Source: JANXVR01 sp034667405 (GTDB taxonomy: Bacteria; Actinomycetota; UBA4738; HRBIN12). Taken from it: a stretch of 59,311 bases of DNA. Shown here piece by piece: positions 7,524 through 16,177 of this stretch. Made by a program: the position numbers and the translations under genes. The notes under the pieces were generated by a model that saw only the letters and a list, made by a program, of their open reading frames with translations, had not been told where the DNA came from and made no database searches. Each line of letters opens with the position of its first letter. The stretch's first letter is position 1. Location: the NCBI GenBank assembly GCA_034667405.1, contig JAXDJX010000020.1, positions 1 to 59,311 on the forward strand, in the 5' to 3' direction.

Positions 7524-8612
7524 ATGACCGTGGCAAAGACCGTCTGGCGTTTCCTCTTCTCAGTCGTTCTCCCTCTTCCGCTGGTCGTCATCTCGCCGGG
7601 CGCGGCGAAGGCAGAAACCAACAGTTGCACAGGGACGTGGACCGAGATGTCCTCGCCAGCACAGGGACCAGGACCACTCAACGGGATCGCGGCGGTCTCC
7701 CCGACGGACGTTTGGATCGTGGGAGGGAACAACCACCTGAACGATACCGAGCAGTGGGACGGTTCCGTGTGGACCGATTTCAACGCAGAATCCTTTCAGC
7801 AGACAGCCGTTGCTGCCGCATCCAAAGACGACGTCTGGACGCTGGGGGAGGATGGTATTCAGGGACCGCCGGTCGTGTCCCATTGGGATGGCCAGAGCTT
7901 TGCCGGAACGCCCGGCCCTTCTGTCGCCGGTCGATGGTTGGGCCGGGCGGCTGTACCCGGAAGCGCGTGGCGGGCAGGGGATCCCACGCCCACGTCTGGA
8001 ACGGGGACAGACACCGTAGTCGAACACTGGAGTGGGACTGCGTGGGAGGTACAACCTACTCCGGATCCAGGTCGGTCCGACAACCTCTTCGGCATGTCCG
8101 CTACCGGAGTGAGCGATGCTTGGGCTGTCGGAAACTTCGTCCGGGCTGACAAGACTCGTTTCAGGACCCTTGCGATCCATTGGAACGGAGCCAAGTGGAC
8201 ACACGTCTCTACTCCGAGTCCTGGCCGGAAAGGTAGCTACCCGTCTGCCGTCTGGGCCGCGACGCCGAATGACGCTTGGATCGTGGGAGCGAGGAACGAC
8301 TCGGGCAGAGAAGCCAAGACGATGACTCTTCACTGGGATGGGACAGCATGGAGCCGGGTGCCGTCACCGAATGTCGGTCCTCGTAGGAACGCGTTGCTCG
8401 CCGTCTCGGGCAGTTCCAGTAGCGACGTGTGGGCGGTTGGTTTCGCCCGTGTCGGCGGTGTCTATCGCCCGCTAGTGGAACATTGGAACGGTGCGGCGTG
8501 GAGCGTCGTGTCCTCGCCGCCCACCGCAAGTGTCCTCACCGGGGTCTCGGTTGACGCTCCCGGCAACGTGTGGGTGAGCGGATCCAACTCGATCGTCGCT
8601 CATCTCTGCTGA
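7524..8612 (+). CDS. Secreted repeat protein, probable beta-propeller
   Basis: A 362-residue protein with a clear signal peptide (residues 1-30, VVLPLPLVVISPGAAKA before the cleavage site). The rest is built from blades of about 45-55 residues that share an SDVWAVG-type strand followed by HWNGxxW, for example TDVWIVGGNN, DAWAVGNF, NDAWIVGAR, SDVWAVGFAR and the HWDG/HWNGAAW elements. This Trp/Gly pattern is typical of extracellular propellers of unknown ligand in Actinomycetota. About six blades fit the length. A TATACA element near 7439-7444 may be its -10 box. Confidence 0.7.
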   Translation: MTVAKTVWRFLFSVVLPLPLVVISPGAAKAETNSCTGTWTEMSSPAQGPGPLNGIAAVSPTDVWIVGGNNHLNDTEQWDGSVWTDFNAESFQQTAVAAASKDDVWTLGEDGIQGPPVVSHWDGQSFAGTPGPSVAGRWLGRAAVPGSAWRAGDPTPTSGTGTDTVVEHWSGTAWEVQPTPDPGRSDNLFGMSATGVSDAWAVGNFVRADKTRFRTLAIHWNGAKWTHVSTPSPGRKGSYPSAVWAATPNDAWIVGARNDSGREAKTMTLHWDGTAWSRVPSPNVGPRRNALLAVSGSSSSDVWAVGFARVGGVYRPLVEHWNGAAWSVVSSPPTASVLTGVSVDAPGNVWVSGSNSIVAHLC

Positions 8613-8737
8613 GCGTCAGCAATCCCGCAGAGGGTGCTGCTGGACGGCCCACTTCTGTCGGTCTCCCGAAGAGTCGAGATTGACCCCCATCCCAGCACCT
8701 AGGGTGGCATGCACCCAGCCGGTGAAAGGAGCACGCT

Positions 8738-9226
8738 ATGACCATCGCACCCTTGGCTCCTCCTTGCGGTCCTCAGAACACGAGGGCGCAGGGGCAGCCT
8801 GAGGATTCGAGGTATGTAGAGAGCATCATGGAGCACGTCTTCATCTCCGAACTGCTCCAGCATCGATGGTTCATCGACCAGGATCGGGTGGAGGTGATCC
8901 GCCCCGAGGTCGACGCTGATGGCTTCGATCTGGTTCTCGAAGCAAACAAACACGTCCGCCACGTGCAGTTGAAGAGTCGCGTTAGGCACGGCCAAGCGAG
9001 GAGCACCAGGATCAATGCTCGCCTGAGGGAACATCCGGACCCCTGCGTTGTCTGGGTCTTCTGGCGGGTCGACCCAGCGACCTGCCGTGTCTCAGTTGAG
9101 TACAAGTACTCTCCTTGGCAACGGTGGCCGCCGCTGGAACCAGGGGAGCCCACTTTCGTCCTCAAGTGGGCGGACTTCCTGCCCGACTACGTGGACATCG
9201 AAGGGCTGGTCTCACTGTTGTTTTGA
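8738..9226 (+). CDS. PD-(D/E)XK-like protein of unknown role
   Basis: A 162-residue protein. The central part, ADGFDLVLEANKHVRHVQLK, has the spacing of a PD-(D/E)XK nuclease core: an Asp after a turn, a hydrophobic strand, then Q-x-K in place of E-x-K, followed by SRVRHGQAR. A widespread family with GYDLVLE...RHIQLKSS has the same pattern, although catalysis has not been shown to my knowledge. GAAAGGAG six bases before ATG 8738 is a strong ribosome site and fixes the start. It may belong to the defence content of the island; a non-nuclease role is equally open. Confidence 0.55.
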   Translation: MTIAPLAPPCGPQNTRAQGQPEDSRYVESIMEHVFISELLQHRWFIDQDRVEVIRPEVDADGFDLVLEANKHVRHVQLKSRVRHGQARSTRINARLREHPDPCVVWVFWRVDPATCRVSVEYKYSPWQRWPPLEPGEPTFVLKWADFLPDYVDIEGLVSLLF

Positions 9227-9289
9227 GATCAACTAGAGGCGACGGCGTGCCAGGTGGGTTGGTTCCCCTTCCCAACGGCCCCGCCAACA

Positions 9290-9778
9290 ATGGCTGGGGT
9301 CGCGACAGTTCCAACGCGCTTGGGTGAGGATGGTTCGGTGGATTCTGCTATCGAGACGTTCCGGTCGATGATGTGGGAAGGGATAGCCCCAGAGCTGCGA
9401 CGGATAGGGTTCAAGGGTTCAGGCCAGTCCTTCTCGCTCCCGTCTGACGAGAACTGGGTGCTGCTCGGCTTCCAGAAGATGATGTCGAGCAACTCTCAAG
9501 CCGTGCGCTTCACCGTGAACGTCACAGCCTTCCCGAAACAGGCTTGGGCGGAGGAAAGGCAGGCTCGCGACTTCCTGCCCGAACGCCCCAGCCCGAATAC
9601 GTGGTACGGGTACAACCTCTGGCAGAGGCGTATAGGGCACCTACTGCCTGATAGACAGGACCACTGGTGGCTCGTCACGCCAGGTCGCTCAACGGAGTCC
9701 GTCGCCGGTGAAGTGCTCGATGCGATCCACACCTACGTTCTGCCCGCGATCGAAGCTCAGCTCGGAGCAGCGGAGTAA
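9290..9778 (+). CDS. DUF4304-like protein
   Basis: A protein of about 162 residues. The pattern APELRRIGFKGSGQSFSLPS followed by WVLLGFQKM, a strand of alternating hydrophobics (VRFTVNVTAF) and a C-terminal helix resembles the DUF4304 family, whose function is unknown. The start is uncertain: ATG 9290 has no ribosome site; an in-frame GTG near 9338 is preceded by GAGG at a good distance. It follows the PD-(D/E)XK-like gene with a 60-base gap and may share its transcript. Confidence 0.55.
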   Translation: MAGVATVPTRLGEDGSVDSAIETFRSMMWEGIAPELRRIGFKGSGQSFSLPSDENWVLLGFQKMMSSNSQAVRFTVNVTAFPKQAWAEERQARDFLPERPSPNTWYGYNLWQRRIGHLLPDRQDHWWLVTPGRSTESVAGEVLDAIHTYVLPAIEAQLGAAE

Positions 9779-9830
9779 GAGCCACGCGCCGGGTCGCAAG
9801 TCCCGAGTCGAAATGGGATCCCGGCACGGC

Positions 9831-10280
9831 CTATGGCCGTAGCAGCGACCTTGCCTCCTCGGAGAATCGTTCGACCGCCACCAAGTCCAGCGGGTCGTCT
9901 CGATCGAACATCCTTACCTGTAGAGACGGACCGAAGTCGCCGAACTCATCCATCAACCTTCGAGTCACCGGCTGGACCACCCAGTGGATGTGGCCAGGGA
10001 CGCCGTCCGCGTGCGACCACAGGGTTATGTAGACCTGCTGGGGTGTAGCGAGCTCGGTCACGACTTGAGCGACCTTGCGTAAGAGTGGCCCAAGCTCAGC
10101 GGCCTCTGCCTCTGTCAGATCGGCGACGTGAGTGACGTGCCTCTTCGGCTTCACGATGAGAGTCCCAACCCCCAGCGGCCCTATCGTGTGCTCCACAAGC
10201 CAGGATGAAGTCTCGCTCAGACGACCGCCGGGGAGTTGGGCACTTCCCTCGGCGAGGTCACAGGCGAGACATCTATCCAC
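9831..10280 (-). CDS. HIT-family protein
   Basis: A 149-residue protein. It starts with the CLAC zinc-type motif common in HIT proteins, continues with GTLIVKPKRHVTHVADLTEAE (a strand, the conserved KxHxxxxxxL and a helix) and carries the active-site region PGHIHWVVQPV. HIT enzymes hydrolyse or transfer nucleotides at the alpha phosphate using the pattern H-x-H-x-H; here only two of the three histidines are present, with Val in the last place, so activity is doubtful or closer to the GalT branch. GTG 10280 is supported by a TAGGAT box six bases upstream. Confidence 0.8.
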   Translation of the reverse strand: MDRCLACDLAEGSAQLPGGRLSETSSWLVEHTIGPLGVGTLIVKPKRHVTHVADLTEAEAAELGPLLRKVAQVVTELATPQQVYITLWSHADGVPGHIHWVVQPVTRRLMDEFGDFGPSLQVRMFDRDDPLDLVAVERFSEEARSLLRP

Positions 10281-10286
10281 TCGCTC

Positions 10287-10292
10287 ATCCTA
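10287..10292 (-). promoter_or_regulatory. Leaderless-type -10 box TAGGAT
   Basis: TAGGAT on the minus strand, 6 bases before the GTG at 10280. Confidence 0.5.
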
Positions 10293-10365
10293 GTGATCGT
10301 AAGTGGTGAAGGAACCCCTGGGTAGCTCACGATGATCGCTTCCCCACCTCTTGCAATGGAGTGGT

Positions 10366-10395
10366 GTAACACAGTGAGGACCATCAGTGTGTTAC
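10366..10395. promoter_or_regulatory. Inverted repeat over the recombinase promoter
   Basis: GTAACACA (10366-10373) and TGTGTTAC (10388-10395) form a perfect 8-base inverted repeat around a 14-base spacer. The right arm overlaps the TACGTT box at 10393-10398, so a protein bound here would block the recombinase promoter. It could be an operator or half of a recombination site. Confidence 0.5.
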
Positions 10396-10398
10396 GTT
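10393..10398 (+). promoter_or_regulatory. Leaderless-type -10 box TACGTT
   Basis: TACGTT lies 6 bases before the ATG at 10405 and overlaps the right arm of the inverted repeat at 10366-10395. Confidence 0.5.
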
Positions 10399-10404
10399 AG
10401 CTTG

Positions 10405-11064
10405 ATGGAGAGGACTGCGAGGGCTGTTTTTTACCGGCGCGCGAGCACTCGGGAGCAGGGTGACTCAGGCTTGGGGCTCGACGCACAAAGCCGGAAGCTG
10501 CGGGCCGAGGCTGCTCATCGAGGTTGGTCCGTCGTGGACGACTTCTTCGACGTGGCTTCCGGGAAGGGCACCAATGGTCGGGCCGGACTAGCGGATGCGC
10601 TCGCCATGCTGAAGAGGCACGAAGCGGACGTGCTCGTGGTCTCGAAGCTCGATCGGCTTAGCAGATCAGTTGCAGACTTCGCGCGTCTCATGGAGCAAGC
10701 GCGTAGGGAACGCTGGGCCGTCGTGGCGCTTGATCTAAATATCGACACGACGACGGCGACGGGTGAGCTGATGGCGAACATGTTGGCAGCCCTAGCGCAG
10801 TGGGAGAGGCGATTGATTTCCGAACGCACCAAAGATGCTTTGGCGGAGAAGAAGGATCAGGGTGTTGCGCTTGGGAAGCCATCACCGCTCCCGGCCACCA
10901 CTCGGCGAACGATCCGCAGGCTCCGGACGAAGGGCCTCGGGGCCCGACGCATCACCGCTTGGCTGAACGAACATGGGGTACCCACGCCGAACGGCAAGGG
11001 CACTCAGTGGCATGTGACGCAAGTTCAGCGTGTCATGACGCGAGACGACCGTAGCCGCGCGTGA
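10405..11064 (+). CDS. Serine recombinase (resolvase/invertase family)
   Basis: A 219-residue recombinase that cuts and rejoins DNA through a serine nucleophile. The catalytic N-terminal domain spans about residues 6-145: S14 in FYRRASTREQ is the nucleophile; LVVSKLDRLSRS carries the conserved Asp/Arg pair; TATGELMANMLAALAQWERR is the E-helix region ending in the dimerisation helix. A short C-terminal helix-turn-helix follows (LGARRITAWLNEHGVPTPNG), as in resolvases and invertases rather than large integrases. The start at ATG 10405 fits the TACGTT box. It may act on the inverted repeat just upstream or on sites elsewhere in the element. Confidence 0.92.
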   Translation: MERTARAVFYRRASTREQGDSGLGLDAQSRKLRAEAAHRGWSVVDDFFDVASGKGTNGRAGLADALAMLKRHEADVLVVSKLDRLSRSVADFARLMEQARRERWAVVALDLNIDTTTATGELMANMLAALAQWERRLISERTKDALAEKKDQGVALGKPSPLPATTRRTIRRLRTKGLGARRITAWLNEHGVPTPNGKGTQWHVTQVQRVMTRDDRSRA

Positions 11065-11158
11065 GGACTGGCGGGACTTGGGAGTATTCGTGAACTCAAG
11101 CGGGTGATGAACGGGACTCGACGATGGAACCTGATCTATTTCCCGTCACGCATCCTGT

Positions 11159-11641
11159 TCAGTGCTGCATCTCGACCCGCATGGCCGCTTCCATCTGCTT
11201 GAGGACTTCGCTCATGCTGTTGGCCAACTTCCCTAAGCTCATCCGCGTCGTGATGGATTCAGGGCTGGCGGCTTCGTAGGTGACCCTTGTGCGCATCAGG
11301 TCCGCGTTGAACTGAGTGGCAAGGGTGCCGAAGCGATTTGCCAAGGAGTAGAGCTCGGGAGTGCCAATGATGTTGACCCGGCTGATGATCGATGCGACTC
11401 GTTCAGCCGATGGACCCGTCTGCTTCGCCAACGGGATCGCAGCATGGGTGTTCGCGTTGTCACTGAAGAGGCTAGCGACTGCCAAGAAGTCAGTGTATGC
11501 ATCGACGCGCAGACTTTGCATGTGATTGCGACGGTCAGCACGCCCATGCGCCCAGGGCGACAGCAACAGTCCTGCCACCGTGACCAAGCCGCCGACGATG
11601 GCGACTACCACGGTGACCTGCTGGTCGGGGCTCAGTGCCAT
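11159..11641 (-). CDS. Membrane-anchored protein of unknown function
   Basis: A 160-residue protein with one N-terminal membrane helix (VTVVVAIVGGLVTVAGLLLS, about residues 9-28), a basic stop-transfer segment (HGRADRRNH), and an otherwise helical soluble domain of about 120 residues facing the cytoplasm. No recognised domain. Last of three minus-strand genes (13111 to 11159) that all have an N-terminal helix. ATG 11641 lies 7 bases after a TACGCT box, and the DNA upstream of it is a near-copy of that upstream of the neighbouring gene. Confidence 0.6.
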   Translation of the reverse strand: MALSPDQQVTVVVAIVGGLVTVAGLLLSPWAHGRADRRNHMQSLRVDAYTDFLAVASLFSDNANTHAAIPLAKQTGPSAERVASIISRVNIIGTPELYSLANRFGTLATQFNADLMRTRVTYEAASPESITTRMSLGKLANSMSEVLKQMEAAMRVEMQH

Positions 11642-11648
11642 GGAGCGG

Positions 11649-11654
11649 AGCGTA
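11649..11654 (-). promoter_or_regulatory. Leaderless-type -10 box TACGCT
   Basis: TACGCT on the minus strand, 7 bases before the ATG at 11641. It lies inside a 22-base segment (11648-11669) repeated with two mismatches at 12516-12537. Confidence 0.5.
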
Positions 11655-11679
11655 CATCGGCGTGCCGACGGCCTCGCCG

Positions 11680-12507
11680 CTAGACGGACATCACCCGTGG
11701 TCCCGGAGGCTCTGGGTACCTACTGCGAACTGCCGCGTCGAACTCGATGCTTGCGATGGGATCGGGACCGAACTCATCTTCGCCATCGTAATAGTCGATC
11801 TGCTTGATGGCCCACGGCCCGTCTTTGCCCAATCGCGTCACGTGGAGCCGCGCAACCACGCCCTGCCCACTATTCACGTCGGTGTACGGCACCGTTACAA
11901 AGAATCCACCGAAGTTGCGGTTGAGGCTCAAGAACGAGTCGTTGTCGACGTCTGCGCCTTCGATGATGAAGTAGATCAGGGACGACTCGCCAGGCGGAAG
12001 AGCTGCCGCTGCGGTGAATCCAGGCCGGTAGACCTTGTCCGTTCCATTGCGTGCCAGGCCCTCGATACGGAGGCGCTCGTCCTTACCGCCAACTTCCCCA
12101 GCAGGTGCGATCAGGGCAATCCCTGCTCCGACGTTACGAAGGTGCATGCTCACGATGAGGCCCGTTTCCTGGCCTTCTATCCCTTCAACGAGGATCTCGT
12201 GCAAATCCGATGAGGCGGCTAGATGTTGAGGCAGCGGTGGTGTGACCCGCGTCAGCCATGGTCGGACCGAAGCGTTGAGTGCGAACCTCGTGAGACGGAT
12301 CTGGTCCTCCGCAGCGGCGGCCTGACGACCCACCTCCTTGGCCTGTTGAACAGTCGCCTCGGCCAATACTTTGGTTTGGTCAGCCGACTCTTTGCTTTCC
12401 TCCGCCATCTTCGATGTCTTCCGGGCCAGGACAAGGGTCCCCAGCGCGACCAAGCCACTCGCGATCGCCACGGCGATGTTGGTCCAGTCGGAAGCATGAA
12501 GGGCCAT
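11680..12507 (-). CDS. Membrane-anchored protein with coiled-coil and soluble domain
   Basis: A 275-residue protein. A membrane helix near the N terminus (NIAVAIASGLVALGTLVLAR) is followed by a heptad-like stretch of about 50 residues rich in Glu, Lys, Gln and Ala (KTSKMAEESKESADQTKVLA and onward), probably a coiled coil. A C-terminal beta-rich domain of about 180 residues follows (RPWLTRVTPPLPQ; LIVSMHLRNVGAGIALI; GGFFVTVPYTDV). The layout is seen in many bacterial proteins of unknown role. ATG 12507 is favoured over ATG 12525 because a TACGCT box lies 9 bases before it. Same arrangement as the gene at 11159-11641. Confidence 0.6.
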   Translation of the reverse strand: MALHASDWTNIAVAIASGLVALGTLVLARKTSKMAEESKESADQTKVLAEATVQQAKEVGRQAAAAEDQIRLTRFALNASVRPWLTRVTPPLPQHLAASSDLHEILVEGIEGQETGLIVSMHLRNVGAGIALIAPAGEVGGKDERLRIEGLARNGTDKVYRPGFTAAAALPPGESSLIYFIIEGADVDNDSFLSLNRNFGGFFVTVPYTDVNSGQGVVARLHVTRLGKDGPWAIKQIDYYDGEDEFGPDPIASIEFDAAVRSRYPEPPGPRVMSV

Positions 12508-12516
12508 AATGGCGTG

Positions 12517-12522
12517 AGCGTA
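12517..12522 (-). promoter_or_regulatory. Leaderless-type -10 box TACGCT
   Basis: TACGCT on the minus strand, 9 bases before the ATG at 12507, a slightly long spacing. It lies inside the segment duplicated at 11648-11669. Confidence 0.4.
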
Positions 12523-12541
12523 CATCGGGGCGCCGACAGAC

Positions 12542-13111
12542 TCAGGGGAAGGTGTTCGAGCCGCTCGGCGGTGCTGGGCAAGCTGTGTTGAGTGCAGTCC
12601 GCGCCGCGCTGTAGAGACCATTGGCTTCGACGAAGGGTGTCGTGGTCACGGTCTGCGAGTTGGCAACAGCCTCGAAGAACGATGTGTAGCTCTCGATGGC
12701 CTGTGCGAGCTGCTGCTTGACGGAGTCGAGGTCCGACGGGATGGCGGTGCTATCCAGTTGGGTTTGCAGGACGACCAAGCTGGCGGCGGCGGCGGCGGCT
12801 TCGGCTCGTCTCTTCGCCACGGACCCATGCGGAGAGCCAGTGCCGAACACACCGGCAGCGTGAACCGTCTGGGTCATGATCTCGGTCAGTGCGTTGCATG
12901 CGTCGGTATGAGAAGTCGCTGCAGACGCGGACGCCTGCGTTGACTGGGCCAGCGCGTTCTCCGAGGCAGCGACCGCCGCCTCAAGCGTACGCACCTGCTG
13001 GGCAAGATCGTTCGTCTTGGTTCGTTCCTTGGCATACAGGCCGCCGAGAATCCCGGCTGCCACAAGGCCCAAGACAGCCACAACGGCCACGAGGATCCTC
13101 CATACACGCAC
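12542..13111 (-). CDS. Membrane-anchored coiled-coil protein, unknown function
   Basis: A 189-residue protein with an N-terminal membrane helix (ILVAVVAVLGLVAAGILGGL) and a following heptad region (DLAQQVRTLEAAVAASENAL). The rest is mostly helical and rich in Ala, Ser and Thr, with a Cys near residue 73 and another near the C terminus (TACPAPPSG) that might pair if the domain is outside. No family recognised. GTG 13111 is placed by a TAGGCT box six bases upstream. First of three membrane-anchored minus-strand genes. Confidence 0.55.
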   Translation of the reverse strand: MRVWRILVAVVAVLGLVAAGILGGLYAKERTKTNDLAQQVRTLEAAVAASENALAQSTQASASAATSHTDACNALTEIMTQTVHAAGVFGTGSPHGSVAKRRAEAAAAAASLVVLQTQLDSTAIPSDLDSVKQQLAQAIESYTSFFEAVANSQTVTTTPFVEANGLYSAARTALNTACPAPPSGSNTFP

Positions 13112-13117
13112 GTCGCC

Positions 13118-13123
13118 AGCCTA
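13118..13123 (-). promoter_or_regulatory. Leaderless-type -10 box TAGGCT
   Basis: TAGGCT on the minus strand, 6 bases before the GTG at 13111. Confidence 0.5.
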
Positions 13124-13375
13124 GCGGGACGAGACGCCTCCCGGCTGTCCAGCTAGCGGTCACACAGCTCACCGTGCCAGACGTACGCAGTCCGAACGGG
13201 ACGCACCACTGGCCGCGTGTGTCGAGCTTGCCCATCGGCTGTCGTCTTGCGCGTCCGTTGAACTCGAGCCTCAGCAGACATTTCGAGGTTGGCGGGGCGG
13301 CCACCTCCCGTGGGAGATACTTCCCCGTATGTCCAGGAAAGCATCCACTTGCACGACCTCTGAGGAACTAGCCGC

Positions 13376-16177
13376 GTGAGCGACGATCTCCCTTACCTAG
13401 CACCTGAGGCCAAAGCACGACGGCGCATCGACGAGATGCTCGCGGCGGCAGGTTGGGTCGTGCAGGGCTACCGGCAGATCGCCCTCGGAGCGGCCCGAGG
13501 CGTCGCCGTCCGAGAGTTCCCGATGGCGAAGGGACACGGGTTCGCCGACTACCTGCTGTTCATCGATCGGAAGGCTGTCGGTGCGATCGAGGCGAAGAAG
13601 GCAGGCACGACGCTCACCGGCGTTGAATGGCAGTCGCAGAAGTACACGACCGGCCTGCCCAAGGCGATGGATGCGTGGTCACGCCCGCTCGCCTTCGCGT
13701 ACGAGTCCACGGGGGTCGTGACGCGCTTCACCAATGGCCTCGACCCGGAGCCCGCGAGTCGCTCCGTGTTCTCCTTCCACCGCCCTGAGACGCTCGCCGA
13801 GATGCTCGAGCGGCTCGGTGACCCCGCTCAGGGGATCAGGAGCGCGACGCTGCGGGCGCGGCTTCTCCATATGCCCCCTCTAGACGCGACGGGACTCTGG
13901 ACGGCCCAGGAGACCGCCATCCGTAATACCGAGATGTCGCTGCAGTCATTCCGGCCTCGTGCTTTGATCCAGATGGCGACCGGCTCGGGCAAGACGTTCA
14001 CCGCTGCGAACCTGTCCTACCGCCTAGTGAAGTTCGCCGACGCCCGGCGCATCTTGTTCTTGGTCGATCGGGCGAACCTTGGCCGACAAACCATGAAGGA
14101 GTTCCAACAGTTCGTGACTCCAGATGATGGGCGCAAGTTCACCGAGCTGTACAACGTGCAGCACCTCTCATCCGGCTCGATCGACCCGGTCGCCCGCGTC
14201 ACCATCTCCACCATCCAGCGCCTCTACGCCATCCTGAAGAACGAGGACATCCCGCTGGATCTCGACGAGGAGTCTGGTTTCGAGGTCGAACCGCAGGCAC
14301 CCGTCGAGGTCACCTACAACCCGTCGGTACCGATCGAGACCTTCGACGTGATCATCGTGGATGAAGCGCATCGCTCGATCTATGGGGTCTGGCGACAGGT
14401 CTTGGAGTACTTCGACGCCTTCGTCATCGGGCTGACGGCAACACCGGGGAAGCAGACCTTTGGGTTCTTCCACCAGAACCTCGTCATGGAGTACAGCTAC
14501 GAGCAGGCCGTCGCGGACAACGTGAACGTTGACTTCGACGTGTACCGGATCCGGACGCAGATCTCGGATGAGGGCGCGACGATCGATGCCGGTATGGTCA
14601 CAAAGTTCCGTGACCGGGAGACCCTTCAGGAACGCCTGGAGAAGTTGGACGAGGACTTCAACTACGACTCCAAAGACCTCGATCGCTCCGTCGTTTCCCA
14701 CGACCAGATCCGCACGATCGTGCAGACGTTCCGCGATCGACTATTCACCGAGATCTTCCCTGGTCGCACCGAGGTGCCGAAGACCCTCATCTTCGCCAAG
14801 TCCGACGCCCACGCTGACGACATCGTGAGGATCGTGCGCGAGGAGTTCGGGAAGGGGAACGAGTTCGCGGCGAAGATCACCTACAAGTCCGGGTCTCAGG
14901 GCCAAAAGCCTGAGGACTTGCTGGCTTCGTTCCGGAACTCCTACAACCCACGCATCGCCGTCACCGTGGACATGATCGCCACGGGCACCGACGTGAAGCC
15001 GCTGGAGTGCGTGTTCTTCATGCGCATGGTGAAGTCACGGGGTTTCTTCGAGCAGATGCGAGGCCGTGGCGTGCGGATCGTGAACCCGACCGACCTCCAG
15101 GGAGTGACGCCCGACGCCACGACGAAGGACCATTTCGTCCTGGTAGATGCGGTGGGAGTGACTGAGACGGAACTGATGGACGTGGTTCCCGTCGACCGCA
15201 AGCGCAATGTCTCCCTCGAGGCGCTCCTGAAGCAGGTAGCGATCGGCACCTGGGACGCGGATGTCGCCTCCTCCGTCGCCTCCAGACTCGCGAAGCTCAA
15301 CGGTCGTCTCAACGAACGCGAGCGGCAAACGCTACAAGAAGCGGCGGGTCAGCCCATCACCGAGTTGGCTCAGTCCCTGTTCTCCGCTCTCGACCCCGAT
15401 AACCAGTTGGACGCCGCTCGAACGGCAACGGGGAGGCCTGAGCCGACCGAGGAGGAGGTCCACACCACGGCGCGAGCCCTCCTGGGGTCGGCGCTTTCTC
15501 CGATCGCTGACAATCCTGAGTTCCGGACGATGATCGTGGACATCCAGCGGACACATGAGCAGGTCATCGACGAATGGACGAAGGATGTCGTCATCGAGAG
15601 CGGTTACTCGAAAGACGCCACGGATCGTGCGCGACGGACCGTGGAGTCGTTTCGGGCGTTCATCGAGGAGAACAAGGACGAGATCACTGCCCTACAGATC
15701 CTCTACGACCGCCCTTATGCGGCGAGGGAGCTGACGTTCGCAGAGGTGAAGGAACTCGCCGATACGATCGGGCTCCCGCCACGCCGATGGACTCCTGAGC
15801 GGCTGTGGGACGCTTACGAGACGCTAGAGAAGTCGAAGGTCCACGGTTCAACGAAGTCAGTGTTGACCAACCTCGTATCACTCGTTCGTCACGCCGTCGG
15901 TCGGGAAGACGAGTTGGTGGCGTTCCCCGACCAGGTGGCCGAGCGTTACGCAGCCTGGCTGGCCCAGCAGGAACAGGCTGGGAGGGCGTTCACGGCTGAC
16001 CAGCGGGCGTGGCTCGACAAGATGCGTGACCACATCGCGACAAGCCTTCGGATCACCCCCGAGGACTTTGAGTACACGCCGTTTGCTGAGCGCGGTGGAA
16101 TGGGCGGCGCATACCGCGCCTTCGGAGAGGATCTATCGGGTCTCATATCGGACTTGAACACGGAGCTGGTGGCATGA
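13376..16177 (+). CDS. hsdR: Type I restriction enzyme, motor/nuclease subunit HsdR
   Basis: A 933-residue subunit that translocates and cuts DNA when the HsdS-HsdM complex meets unmodified sites. The N-terminal nuclease core has D58 and the E72-A-K74 motif (AVGAIEAKK). The helicase part has Walker A MATGSGKT (200-207), the DEAH box at 329-332, TATP in motif III and MRGRGVRI as motif VI. A C-terminal helical region contacts the methylase. GTG 13376 is preceded by GAGGA. The 3' end overlaps hsdS by four bases (ATGA), so the three genes form one translationally coupled operon. All motifs look intact. Confidence 0.95.
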   Translation: MSDDLPYLAPEAKARRRIDEMLAAAGWVVQGYRQIALGAARGVAVREFPMAKGHGFADYLLFIDRKAVGAIEAKKAGTTLTGVEWQSQKYTTGLPKAMDAWSRPLAFAYESTGVVTRFTNGLDPEPASRSVFSFHRPETLAEMLERLGDPAQGIRSATLRARLLHMPPLDATGLWTAQETAIRNTEMSLQSFRPRALIQMATGSGKTFTAANLSYRLVKFADARRILFLVDRANLGRQTMKEFQQFVTPDDGRKFTELYNVQHLSSGSIDPVARVTISTIQRLYAILKNEDIPLDLDEESGFEVEPQAPVEVTYNPSVPIETFDVIIVDEAHRSIYGVWRQVLEYFDAFVIGLTATPGKQTFGFFHQNLVMEYSYEQAVADNVNVDFDVYRIRTQISDEGATIDAGMVTKFRDRETLQERLEKLDEDFNYDSKDLDRSVVSHDQIRTIVQTFRDRLFTEIFPGRTEVPKTLIFAKSDAHADDIVRIVREEFGKGNEFAAKITYKSGSQGQKPEDLLASFRNSYNPRIAVTVDMIATGTDVKPLECVFFMRMVKSRGFFEQMRGRGVRIVNPTDLQGVTPDATTKDHFVLVDAVGVTETELMDVVPVDRKRNVSLEALLKQVAIGTWDADVASSVASRLAKLNGRLNERERQTLQEAAGQPITELAQSLFSALDPDNQLDAARTATGRPEPTEEEVHTTARALLGSALSPIADNPEFRTMIVDIQRTHEQVIDEWTKDVVIESGYSKDATDRARRTVESFRAFIEENKDEITALQILYDRPYAARELTFAEVKELADTIGLPPRRWTPERLWDAYETLEKSKVHGSTKSVLTNLVSLVRHAVGREDELVAFPDQVAERYAAWLAQQEQAGRAFTADQRAWLDKMRDHIATSLRITPEDFEYTPFAERGGMGGAYRAFGEDLSGLISDLNTELVA

